Shown here: in pieces, positions 1-7,034 of the stretch
Numbering within the stretch: position 1 is the stretch's first letter
How the letters are laid out: the number at the start of each line of letters is the position of its first letter
Assembly (NCBI RefSeq): GCF_003075525.1
Contig: NZ_QDDR01000003.1
Span: 124,001-188,000 of the forward strand
From: Pararhodobacter aggregans
Lineage (GTDB): Bacteria; Pseudomonadota; Alphaproteobacteria; Rhodobacterales; Rhodobacteraceae
Reading direction: 5' to 3'
DNA length: 64,000 bases
Position numbers and translations under genes: made by a program
The notes under the pieces: generated by a model
The model's database searches: none
The model's input: only the letters and a program-made list of their open reading frames with translations
Told to the model about the DNA's origin: nothing

Positions 1-111
1 CCAGTAGCCGGCGAAGCCGGTGACGAACATCGACAGGCCGATCGGCACGCGGACGAAAATCAGGCCGAGGAGGACGGGAAAGGACAGGATGCCGATCGCA
101 AGGTTGCTCAA
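1..111 (-). CDS. dctM: TRAP transporter large permease (DctM), N-terminal fragment cut by the window edge
   Basis: Only the first 37 codons are inside the window. They read as a hydrophobic first membrane helix with the motif RVPIGLSMF followed by TGFAGYW, which is characteristic of the start of the TRAP large (DctM, 12-helix) subunit. DctM forms the ion-driven translocation channel together with DctQ. The start appears to be a TTG whose bases overlap the dctQ stop (TTGA), so the two permease genes are translationally coupled. The rest of the gene lies to the left of the window. Confidence 0.85.
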   Translation of the reverse strand, partial: MSNLAIGILSFPVLLGLIFVRVPIGLSMFVTGFAGYW

Positions 112-701
112 TGGTCTGCTCCGGCGGTGGCGATGAGGGTACGGTTGGTGACGGCCTCGGCCAGGCGGACCAGGGCCATGTAGACGGCAATCGCGGCCGT
201 GGCGATGGCGGGCACCAGGGCCAGCGCATAGTTCCACCACAGCGGATATTGCAGCAGGAAGGTGGTCGAGCGGCGCCGCGCCAGCGTGTTCATCCCGTCG
301 TAGAGCTGCACCGCGATCAGGACCAGCGCCGCGGCGAACAAGGCCTCGATCAGCACCTGCATCCAGCGCCGGGTCCGGTCGCTGAGGCCCGAGGTGAAGA
401 CATCGACCGTGGCATGCCCGGCGGTGATCTGGCACCAGCCGAGGAAGCAGAACACGGCAAAGGCCAGCCCGCCGACCAGCAGCTCATAATCGCCGAAGAT
501 CGGCCCGACGCCCGCGTCGAGCAATTGCCGGGCGAGGCCGGGCATGGTCGACTGCATCCAGGTGGAATGCAGCAGGTCCGAGGCCTCGCGCCCGATGATC
601 GAGAGGCAGAGCATCAGCACCAAGATGGTCAGCACCAGGCCGCCGATCACGGCCATCAGCCAGGCGATGCCGTAGAAGATCCTGTGTATCGTTGCGAACA
701 T
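108..701 (-). CDS. dctQ: TRAP transporter small permease (DctQ)
   Basis: About 197 residues with four hydrophobic helices (roughly 10-35, 65-90, 110-130 and 150-175), the usual length and topology of the TRAP small membrane subunit, which links the large permease to the periplasmic binding protein. I chose the ATG giving MFATIHRIFYG because a GAGGGA purine run sits about 10 bases before it; an in-frame ATG 45 bases upstream would fall in the intercistronic hairpin. It follows two binding-protein genes and overlaps the start of dctM, giving the order dctP-dctP-dctQ-dctM. The substrate cannot be read from this subunit. Confidence 0.88.
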   Translation of the reverse strand: MFATIHRIFYGIAWLMAVIGGLVLTILVLMLCLSIIGREASDLLHSTWMQSTMPGLARQLLDAGVGPIFGDYELLVGGLAFAVFCFLGWCQITAGHATVDVFTSGLSDRTRRWMQVLIEALFAAALVLIAVQLYDGMNTLARRRSTTFLLQYPLWWNYALALVPAIATAAIAVYMALVRLAEAVTNRTLIATAGADH

Positions 702-734
702 GCGTGTCCCGTCCCTCGGGTCCTTCAGGTTGCC

Positions 735-760
735 GCCCGCCCGCACTCAGGCGGACGGGC
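735..760 (-). terminator. Intercistronic hairpin between the second dctP and dctQ
   Basis: A 10-bp stem (GCCCGCCCGC against GCGGACGGGC, one mismatch) with a six-base loop and no T-run. Such hairpins after a binding-protein gene commonly stabilise or attenuate the message so that the binding protein outnumbers the permease; that role is inferred. Confidence 0.5.
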
Positions 761-777
761 CTGTCGCTGCCCCGCGG

Positions 778-1818
778 TCAGTGCGAGGCCTGATAATCCG
801 CCATCAGCTGGCGGGCCTCGTCGAGAAGCGCCTGACCGTCGATCCCCTGCGATTGCATGTCGGCCAGCCAGCTGTCGTAGACCGGCTGCGCCGCCTCGCG
901 CCAGGCCGCCACATCGGCCTCGGGGATGGTGATGATGTTGTTGCCGTTATCGACCGCCAGCTGACGGGCGGGAATGTCCGCATCCGCCTGCGTGCCACCG
1001 GCGAAGACCGACAGGTCGGCGCCCGAGTTGCGGTCGATGATCTCGCGCAGGTCGTCCGGCAGCCCCTCGTAGACCTCGCGGTTCATCGCCAGGGTGAAGG
1101 TCACCGTATAGGGATAGGAATTCTCGAACTCGGTGTGGTTGTTGACCAGTTCCGGCACGCGCAGCGAGGTCGTCACCTCCCACGGGATCACCGCGCCGTC
1201 GATGACGCCGCGCGACAGGCTTTCGGGGATCATGGTGACCGGCAGGCCGATCGGCTCGGCCCCGAGGATCTGCAACAGCTGCCCGACCATCCGCGACGGC
1301 GTGCGCAGCTTCAGGCCCTGCATGTCGGCGATGGTGTTGACCGGCCGGTTCGAGTGGATCACGCCCGGGCCATGCACCCAGGTCGCCAGCAGATGCACGT
1401 CCTGATAATCGGTATCGGCCATATGCTCGGTGAACATCTGCCAATAGGCGGCCGAGGCGGCGCGGGCATCCTGCACGAAGAAGGGCAGTTCGAAGACCTC
1501 GGTGCGCGGGAAGCGGCCGGGGGTGAAGCCGTTCACGGTCCAGGCGATGTCGGCGATGCCGTCGATCACCTGATCCATCAGCTCGGGCGGGGTGCCGCCC
1601 AGCGCCATGGCCGGGAAACGCTCGATGCGGATACGGCCCTCGGATTCACGCTCGATCGTGTCGGCCCAGACGTCCAGCACCAGCGCCGGCACATTGGCCT
1701 GCGGCGGCAGGAACTGGTGCAGGCGCAGCGTGACCTCCTGCGCCAGCGCGGCGCCCGCGGTCAGCGCGCTCAGCGCCACGGCACTGGCAAGGCCTGCGAT
1801 CTTGGAAAAATGCGGCAT
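778..1818 (-). CDS. TRAP transporter solute-binding protein (DctP family), promoter-distal copy
   Basis: 346 residues. Signal peptide about 1-27 ending in ALAQ, then a DctP-type body with the family segment GRIRIERF, the ELMDQVIDGIAD helix and the ligand-pocket stretch IPWEVTTSLRVPEL. It captures a carboxylate-type solute in the periplasm and hands it to DctQM. The start is set by a strong AGGGAGGACAGT before the ATG. It is the second of two adjacent paralogues of exactly equal length, about two-thirds identical by eye. The pocket-lining regions around residues 175-260 differ more than the scaffold, so the copies may bind different but related solutes. Confidence 0.9.
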   Translation of the reverse strand: MPHFSKIAGLASAVALSALTAGAALAQEVTLRLHQFLPPQANVPALVLDVWADTIERESEGRIRIERFPAMALGGTPPELMDQVIDGIADIAWTVNGFTPGRFPRTEVFELPFFVQDARAASAAYWQMFTEHMADTDYQDVHLLATWVHGPGVIHSNRPVNTIADMQGLKLRTPSRMVGQLLQILGAEPIGLPVTMIPESLSRGVIDGAVIPWEVTTSLRVPELVNNHTEFENSYPYTVTFTLAMNREVYEGLPDDLREIIDRNSGADLSVFAGGTQADADIPARQLAVDNGNNIITIPEADVAAWREAAQPVYDSWLADMQSQGIDGQALLDEARQLMADYQASH

Positions 1819-1858
1819 ACTGTCCTCCCTGATGCCCCGTACAATCGTTGGTGCGAGA

Positions 1859-1883
1859 GGGGCGCGGCTTGTGACCGCGCCCC
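1859..1883 (-). terminator. Hairpin between the two dctP genes
   Basis: A perfect 9-bp stem (GGGGCGCGG and CCGCGCCCC) around a seven-base loop, with no T-run. It lies directly after the first binding-protein gene in the direction of transcription and probably acts as an attenuator or 3-prime stabiliser, which would make the first paralogue the most abundant product. Confidence 0.55.
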
Positions 1884-1907
1884 CAGGCTTCTTGGTGCCT
1901 CTGCGGC

Positions 1908-2948
1908 TTATTGGTGCGCCGCTTCGTATTCGGCCATCAGCGACTGGGCTTCGTCGATCAGCGCCTGACCATCGATGCCGCGGCCGTTCATGTCGGCGAC
2001 CCAGGTGGCATAGAGCGGCTCGACCAGCGTGCGCCATTCGGCCGCGTCCGCTTCGGACACGGTGACGATGTTGTTGCCCGCATCGACGGCGATCTGACGG
2101 GCCGGACCGTCGGCATCGGCCTGCGTGCCACCCGCGAAGATCGAGAATTCGAGGCCCGAGTTCTGGTCGATGACCTGTTGCAGGTCCTCGGGCAGCGAAT
2201 CGTAGGTGTCCTGGTTCATCGCGAACGAGAAGGTCAGCACATAGAGCGCCGGGCCTTCGAATTCGGTGTGGTTATGCACCAGCTCCGAGACATGCAGCGC
2301 GGTGGTCACTTCCCACGGGATCGTGGTGCCGTCGATCACGCCGCGCGACAGCGCTTCCGGCACGCCCGAGACCGGCAGGCCGACCGCTTCGGCGCCGACC
2401 AGCGCCAGCAGGTCGTTCACCCCGCGCGAGCCGCCGCGGATCTTCATGCCCTGCAGGTCCGAGGGATGCATGACCGGACGGTTGGTGTGGAACATGCCCG
2501 GGCCGTGGACCCAGGTGGCCAGCATGTGCACGCCGGCGAAATCGTCCTGCATGTGCTCTTCATACATCTGCCACAGCGCCGACGAGGCCGCGCGGGCATC
2601 GGCGACCATGAAGGGCAGTTCGAAGACTTCGGTCTGCGGGAAGCGGCCCGGCGTGTAGCCGTTCACGGTCCAGATGATGTCGGCCACGCCGTCCATGACC
2701 TGATCCATCAGCTCGGGCGGGGTGCCGCCCAGCGCCATCGAGGCGTAGCGCTCGATGCGGATGCGGCCGTTCGAGTCGCGCTCGACATTGTCGGCCCAGA
2801 CGTCCAGCACGTCGCGCGGCACATTGGCCTGCGCCGGCAGGAACTGGTGCATCCGAAGGGTGAATTCCTGGGCCGAGGCCGTACCGGCCGTGAGGGCCAC
2901 CGCCGCCGCGGCACCCATCAGACCCAGGATCGTTCTGCGCTTGGTCAT
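1908..2948 (-). CDS. TRAP transporter solute-binding protein (DctP family), promoter-proximal copy
   Basis: 346 residues, with a signal peptide (MTKRRTILGLMG to ASAQ, about 1-27) that has a twin-arginine-like but incomplete start, and the same DctP scaffold as its downstream neighbour (GRIRIERY, ELMDQVMDGVAD, IPWEVTTALHVSEL, FAGGTQADADGPARQ). First gene of the operon, preceded by GGGAGGAA seven bases before the ATG. Two intact binding proteins serve one DctQM pair here; the usual arrangement has one. Function as a periplasmic receptor is secure at family level, the ligand unknown. Confidence 0.9.
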   Translation of the reverse strand: MTKRRTILGLMGAAAAVALTAGTASAQEFTLRMHQFLPAQANVPRDVLDVWADNVERDSNGRIRIERYASMALGGTPPELMDQVMDGVADIIWTVNGYTPGRFPQTEVFELPFMVADARAASSALWQMYEEHMQDDFAGVHMLATWVHGPGMFHTNRPVMHPSDLQGMKIRGGSRGVNDLLALVGAEAVGLPVSGVPEALSRGVIDGTTIPWEVTTALHVSELVHNHTEFEGPALYVLTFSFAMNQDTYDSLPEDLQQVIDQNSGLEFSIFAGGTQADADGPARQIAVDAGNNIVTVSEADAAEWRTLVEPLYATWVADMNGRGIDGQALIDEAQSLMAEYEAAHQ

Positions 2949-3161
2949 GTGTGTTCCTCCCAAAGACACAAGGCTGGCACTATGTTGCAAGTGATGGCAC
3001 ACGTCGCATTATATTGCCAACATATTTTTGTTTGTCGTGCATTCCCCGCCGCGGACGCTCCTCGCCCCCGCTTTGTTGCGAGTGCAAGGTTCCATGCGGC
3101 GACGATTCCTGCAAGCATTATTTGTTGACCGATCGGTCACTCTTTGCGGGGCGCGCTTGGC
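2949..3161 (-). promoter_or_regulatory. Promoter region of the TRAP operon, with an inverted repeat
   Basis: This gap contains an AT-rich patch that is exceptional for the window (TTATATTGCCAACATATTTT). TATGTTG at 2981-2987 and CAACATA at 3018-3024 form a 7-bp inverted repeat 30 bases apart, flanking the likely promoter of the binding-protein genes. It could be a repressor site or loop; no regulator gene is adjacent on this side. Confidence 0.4.
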
Positions 3162-3806
3162 TCATTCGGCGTCGGGCTGACGGCTGGGATGAGCCTCGGC
3201 GAAGGCCGGCAGCGCCTCGCAGGCCTCGGCAATCGCGCTCAGCCGCGGCATGGCTGACAGATCGACCTTGAAGCGCCGCGCGGCGAAGATCTGCGGCAGC
3301 AGATAGACCTCGGCCATGCCCGGCGCCTCGCCAAAGGCGTAGCGGCTGGCGGGGCGTTTGGCCAGCAGCGCCTCGCAGGCGGCCAGACCGTCGCCGATCC
3401 AGCGCTGGCACCAGATTTCCTTGCCCTCGGCCCCCTGACCGAACGCCGTGTCCAGATATTGCAGCACGCGCAGGTTCTGCAGCGGATGGATCTCGCAGGC
3501 GATGACGGCGCAGAAGGCCCGGACCGCGGCGCGGTCGGCAGCGCCGGTCGGCAGGAGCGCGGGCTCGGGATGGGTTTCCTCCAGCCATTCGAGGATGGCG
3601 GGGGATTGCGTCAGCACCAGCCCGTCCACCTCCAGCGTCGGCACCAGACCTTGCGGGTTCAGGGCCTTGTAGGCGGGGGATTTCTGCTGCCCGCCGTCCT
3701 TGACCAGATGCACCGCCACCTGCTCATAGGCCAGCCCCTTGAGGTTCAGCGCGATCCGGCAGCGATAGCTCGAGGACGAACGGAAATAGCCGTGAAGCGT
3801 CATCAT
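3162..3806 (-). CDS. maiA: Maleylacetoacetate / maleylpyruvate isomerase (zeta-class GST family)
   Basis: 214 residues with the glutathione S-transferase fold. The N-terminal thioredoxin-like half carries SSSSYRCRIALNLKG (about 11-25), the zeta-class active-site signature; NPQGLVPTLE supplies the cis-proline and SPAILEWLEE the glutathione contact. The enzyme uses glutathione to isomerise the cis ring-cleavage product of homogentisate or gentisate to the trans form. Its ATG overlaps the stop of the upstream hydrolase gene (ATGA), so the pair is cotranslated and catalyses consecutive steps. No ring-cleavage dioxygenase is in the window, so homogentisate and gentisate routes cannot be separated. 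Confidence 0.85.
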   Translation of the reverse strand: MMTLHGYFRSSSSYRCRIALNLKGLAYEQVAVHLVKDGGQQKSPAYKALNPQGLVPTLEVDGLVLTQSPAILEWLEETHPEPALLPTGAADRAAVRAFCAVIACEIHPLQNLRVLQYLDTAFGQGAEGKEIWCQRWIGDGLAACEALLAKRPASRYAFGEAPGMAEVYLLPQIFAARRFKVDLSAMPRLSAIAEACEALPAFAEAHPSRQPDAE

Positions 3807-4504
3807 TCCGCCACCCCCAGCGTCAGGGCGATGGGCTCCAGCCCGTCGATGCCGCCGGTAATCACGTCGCCCGCCACCACGGCGCCGACACCCGCGGGGG
3901 TGCCGGTCATGATGATGTCACCGGGCATCAGGTGATAATAATGCGACAGATGGCTGATGACCTCGGCCGGGGACCAGACGAGTTCGTCCAGCGTCGCGTC
4001 CTGGCGGATCTGGCCATTCACCGACAAATGGATGCGCCGCCCGGCCAGCGAGGGGATCGAGGCCGCCGGGGTCAGCGCCGTCAGCACCGCCGATTGTTCG
4101 ACATCCTTGCCCAGATCCCAGGGGCGGCGGTTGTCCTTGCCGTCCTGCTGGCGGTCGCGCCGGGTCATGTCCAGCCCCGAGCCATAGCCGAAGATCGCCG
4201 CCTGCCCGGCCGCCAGATCGCCCTTGAAGACCGGCGCCCCGACGGCGACGACCAGCTCCATCTCGTAATGGAAATTCGAGGTGCCCGGCGGATAGGGCAC
4301 CGTCGCACCCGAGGCGCAGAAGGCCCCGGCCGGGGTCTTGGTGAAATACCACGGCGCCTCGCGGTCCACCGTGCCACCCATCTCGGCGGCATGGGCCTCG
4401 TAATTGCGGCCGACACAGAAAATGCGGTTCACCGGGTATTCGGCGCTCTGGCCCAGCACCTTGACGCTGTGCACCGGCGCGGGCGGGAAGAGATAATCGG
4501 TCAT
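3803..4504 (-). CDS. Fumarylacetoacetate hydrolase family protein (fumarylpyruvate / fumarylacetoacetate hydrolase)
   Basis: 233 residues, the short single-domain FAH form. Visible family features are FCVGRNYEAHAAEMG, the metal-binding HYEMELVVAVG (two Glu), GYGSGLDMTRRDRQ and the C-terminal MTGTPAGVGAV. Members cleave a carbon-carbon bond of fumarylpyruvate or fumarylacetoacetate using Mg or Mn. The size and the adjoining GST-type isomerase fit the glutathione-dependent gentisate branch (NagK-like) slightly better than full-length fumarylacetoacetase. AAGGAA stands before the ATG. It is the first gene of the pair, divergent from a MarR-type regulator. Confidence 0.82.
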   Translation of the reverse strand: MTDYLFPPAPVHSVKVLGQSAEYPVNRIFCVGRNYEAHAAEMGGTVDREAPWYFTKTPAGAFCASGATVPYPPGTSNFHYEMELVVAVGAPVFKGDLAAGQAAIFGYGSGLDMTRRDRQQDGKDNRRPWDLGKDVEQSAVLTALTPAASIPSLAGRRIHLSVNGQIRQDATLDELVWSPAEVISHLSHYYHLMPGDIIMTGTPAGVGAVVAGDVITGGIDGLEPIALTLGVAE

Positions 4505-4731
4505 CGGGCGCGTTCCTTGTCGTGTTCCTGCCTGTCCGGGGACGGCGTGAGATCGGGTCGGGGAGGGCGATGGCCAATCCCCCGGCCGCCGCTGTCAGGC
4601 CTAGCGCGGCGGGGGCCCGTAGGGAAGACCGAAGCGCGGGCGCCGGTGGCGGCGGCAAGGCACCCCTGCCCCTGCGGTCCTTGCTGCATCATGACATCCC
4701 CCTCGCCCCGGCCGCGGCCCGGCATTTGGGT

Positions 4732-4754
4732 AGTATGCTAACGATCAGCATGCT
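4732..4754. promoter_or_regulatory. Paired palindromes between the hydrolase and marR genes, candidate MarR operator
   Basis: AGTATGCT (4732-4739) and AGCATGCT (4747-4754) are two copies of one 8-bp palindrome, one imperfect and one perfect, with centres 15 bases apart. They lie about 35-55 bases before the marR start in an otherwise GC-rich gap. Divergent MarR regulators typically bind such palindromes; the assignment is inference. Confidence 0.5.
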
Positions 4755-4787
4755 TGTCAAAGCCCCCGCGCCGCGTATCCTTGGCCC

Positions 4788-5249
4788 ATGTCCATCGTCC
4801 ATGCCATGCCGGGTTTCCTGATCCGCCGCCTGAACCAGATCTCGATGTCGGTGTTTCAGGAGCGCATGCAGCGCCTGGGGCTCGACCTGACCTCGGTGCA
4901 ATTCGCGGCCCTCGTGGCCCTGTCCGAAAACCCCGGGATCGACCAGGCGACGCTGGCCGGGCTCATCGCCCATGACCGGGTGACCATCGGCGGTGTGGTG
5001 GACCGGCTGGTCGCCAAGGATCTGGTCGCACGCCGGATCAACCCACAGGACCGCCGCGCCCGGCAACTGGCCCTGACCGACAGCGGCGCAACGCTGCTGC
5101 AACGCCTGATCCCCGAGGTTCAGGCGTTGCAGCACGACATCCTCGCCGGTCTCTCGGCTGCGGAGGTCGCGGCCTTCGTCACCCTCGCCAGACGCACCAC
5201 CGAGGCGGGCAACGACCGCTCGCGCGCCCCGCTCCGCCCCCGGGACTAG
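4788..5249 (+). CDS. MarR-family transcriptional regulator
   Basis: 153 residues with a winged-helix core: DLTSVQFAALVALSENPGIDQATLAGLIAHDRVTIGG (about 33-70) is the helix-turn-helix and RRINPQDRRARQLALTDSG the wing. MarR proteins usually repress a divergent catabolic operon and release on binding a phenolic ligand. The divergent FAH/GST pair is therefore the likely target, with an aromatic intermediate as inducer (inferred). Its stop overlaps the stop of the convergent ABC-F gene within one CTAG. Confidence 0.88.
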   Translation: MSIVHAMPGFLIRRLNQISMSVFQERMQRLGLDLTSVQFAALVALSENPGIDQATLAGLIAHDRVTIGGVVDRLVAKDLVARRINPQDRRARQLALTDSGATLLQRLIPEVQALQHDILAGLSAAEVAAFVTLARRTTEAGNDRSRAPLRPRD

Positions 5250-6826
5250 CCCAGCGCCAGCCGCCTTGTCGGCGCCAGCGCCTCAAGGAAACGGGTGTCG
5301 TGGCTGACCACCACCAGCGCCCCGTCATAACCGGCCAGCGCCGCCTCCAGCGCCTCGGTCGCGTCGAGGTCCAGGTGATTCGTCGGCTCGTCCAGCAACA
5401 GCAGCGAGGGTGGCCGCGGCCCGCCCAGCGTGCAGGCCAGCCCGGCCCTCAGCCGCTGCCCGCCGCTAAGCGCGCCGACCGTCTGCAAGGCGTCCTCGGC
5501 CCGAAACAGGAACCGGGCCAGCGTCGCCCGCGCCCTGTTCTCGTCCGCCCCGGGGTTGAGCCGCAGGAAGGCCTCGCGCAGCGTCTCGGCCGGGTCGAGC
5601 AGGCTCACCGATTGGTCGAGCATCGCCAGCGGAACCGGCCGCTCCACCGTTCCGGTCAGGGGTGCCAGCGCCCCGGTAATCAGCGCCATCAGCGTCGATT
5701 TCCCCGCCCCGTTCGGCCCGGTGATCGCCAGCCGCTCGGGCCCGGTCAGCACCAGCGACAGGTCGCGGATCACCGGGTGCGCCGGGTCGTGCCCGCCCGT
5801 CACCCGGTCCAGCCGCAGGACGATCCGGTCGCGCGGCAGGCCGGTCGGCGGCAGGTCCATCCGCATCGGCTGCAGGATCTCGACCTTGGCCCGCGCCGCC
5901 TCCAGCGCCGCCCCGGCCTCGGCCGCGCGCGCCTCGCGCAGCCGGGCGCCGGACCCGTCGGTGCCCTCGGCCCGGTCCTTGCGCGCATCGAGCAACAGCT
6001 TCGGCTGATCGCCCCGCGCCCGCACCCGCCGGCCCGCGGCATCGCTGCGCGCCTTGCGTTCGGCCGCCTGCCGAGCCCGGCGCGCACTCTCGTCCTGCTG
6101 GCGCGCGGCATGGTCCAGCGCCTGCCCGGCCGCCTGCAGCGCCACCGCCTTCTGCGCGCGATAGGCGCTGTAGCCGCCCCCGAACCGCGCCGCGCCCAGC
6201 GTCGTCAGCTCGACGATGGCATCCATCTGCTCCAGCAGTTCCCGGTCATGGCTGACGACGATCGCCGCCCGGCCCCAGGCGGCCAGAGCCGCCAGCACCG
6301 CCGCCCGCCCCTCGGCATCGAGGTTGTTCGTGGGCTCGTCCAGCAGCAGGATGTCGGGCGCGTCGAACAGGGCCGCCGCCAGCGCCGCACGGGTCACCTG
6401 ACCGCCTGACAGGGCGGCAAGCGGCGTCCCTGGCGGCATCGCCAGCCCCAGCGCCAGAAGCGCCGCCTCCAGCCGCGCGGGCAGGGTCCAGTCGGCCTCG
6501 GCCAGATCCTCGGCGCTGGCCGCGCCCGCCTCGGCCCGGTCGAGGAGCGCCAGCGCCGCGCGCGCGCCGAACAGGTCGGCCAGCGTCTGGTCCCCGGCAT
6601 GGACCTGCCGCAGCATCGCCACCCGGCCATGGCGCAGGATCTGCCCCGAGGCGGGCGTCACCTCTCCGGCGATGAGGCGCAACACTGTGGTCTTGCCGGT
6701 GCCGTTGCGGCCGACAAGCCCGGTGCGCCCGGGGCCGAAGGACAGGGACAGATCGGTGAAAAGCGGCGCGCCGTCAGGCTTGAGGAAGCCGAGCGCTGCA
6801 AGGGTGACGGAGGTCAGGGCAGACAT
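5246..6826 (-). CDS. ABC-F family ATP-binding protein
   Basis: 526 residues with two ABC cassettes and no membrane helices. Cassette one has Walker A GRNGTGKTT (about 39-47), signature LSGGQ and LLLDEPTNNLD; cassette two has GPNGAGKST, LSGGQRLRAG and LLLLDEPTNHLD. The charged linker between them (rich in Ala, Arg and Glu, about 240-320) is the P-site tRNA interaction motif region of ABC-F proteins. These act in the cytosol on the ribosome as translation factors or, in some subfamilies, in antibiotic protection. The start is the MSALTSVTL methionine; upstream codons lack family similarity. I cannot place it firmly as Uup, EttA or another subtype. Confidence 0.88.
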   Translation of the reverse strand: MSALTSVTLAALGFLKPDGAPLFTDLSLSFGPGRTGLVGRNGTGKTTVLRLIAGEVTPASGQILRHGRVAMLRQVHAGDQTLADLFGARAALALLDRAEAGAASAEDLAEADWTLPARLEAALLALGLAMPPGTPLAALSGGQVTRAALAAALFDAPDILLLDEPTNNLDAEGRAAVLAALAAWGRAAIVVSHDRELLEQMDAIVELTTLGAARFGGGYSAYRAQKAVALQAAGQALDHAARQQDESARRARQAAERKARSDAAGRRVRARGDQPKLLLDARKDRAEGTDGSGARLREARAAEAGAALEAARAKVEILQPMRMDLPPTGLPRDRIVLRLDRVTGGHDPAHPVIRDLSLVLTGPERLAITGPNGAGKSTLMALITGALAPLTGTVERPVPLAMLDQSVSLLDPAETLREAFLRLNPGADENRARATLARFLFRAEDALQTVGALSGGQRLRAGLACTLGGPRPPSLLLLDEPTNHLDLDATEALEAALAGYDGALVVVSHDTRFLEALAPTRRLALG

Positions 6827-6957
6827 GGAGAATTTCCCGAATCGTGGCGGTAGGGGCGACGGTTTCGAGATGGCGATCCATGGCGGTAACTCCGGTGCTT
6901 TCCGCCGCCAATCTAACCCCTCGGCGCCCGAGTTCAACCGAACCGGCCAAAGTTTCC

Positions 6958-6987
6958 TTGACAGAAAGGGATTCGCCCGGCATCCCT
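6958..6987 (+). promoter_or_regulatory. Possible sigma-70 promoter of the ABC importer operon
   Basis: A consensus -35 TTGACA (6958-6963) stands upstream of the binding-protein gene. The -10 is poor (ATCCCTAA about 18 bases on). It is immediately followed by a perfect inverted repeat, the usual place for a repressor or an activator-dependent promoter. Confidence 0.4.
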
Positions 6988-6992
6988 AAGTG

Positions 6993-7016
6993 AAACATGA
7001 ATCATTGTTCATGTTT
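6993..7016. promoter_or_regulatory. Perfect 9+6+9 inverted repeat, candidate operator of the ABC importer operon
   Basis: AAACATGAA (6993-7001) and TTCATGTTT (7008-7016) are exact reverse complements separated by six bases. It sits between the -35 like hexamer and the ribosome-binding site AGGGAGGA. Size and symmetry fit a dimeric regulator; no regulator gene is adjacent, so it would be controlled in trans. As RNA it could also form a hairpin in the leader. Confidence 0.6.
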
Positions 7017-7034
7017 GCGAACAGGGAGGAATTC

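Noticed and set aside
4501-4725. Small minus-strand frame before the FAH gene
   Set aside because: It overlaps the FAH start region, is Gly/Arg/Pro-rich, and has no family or start signal.
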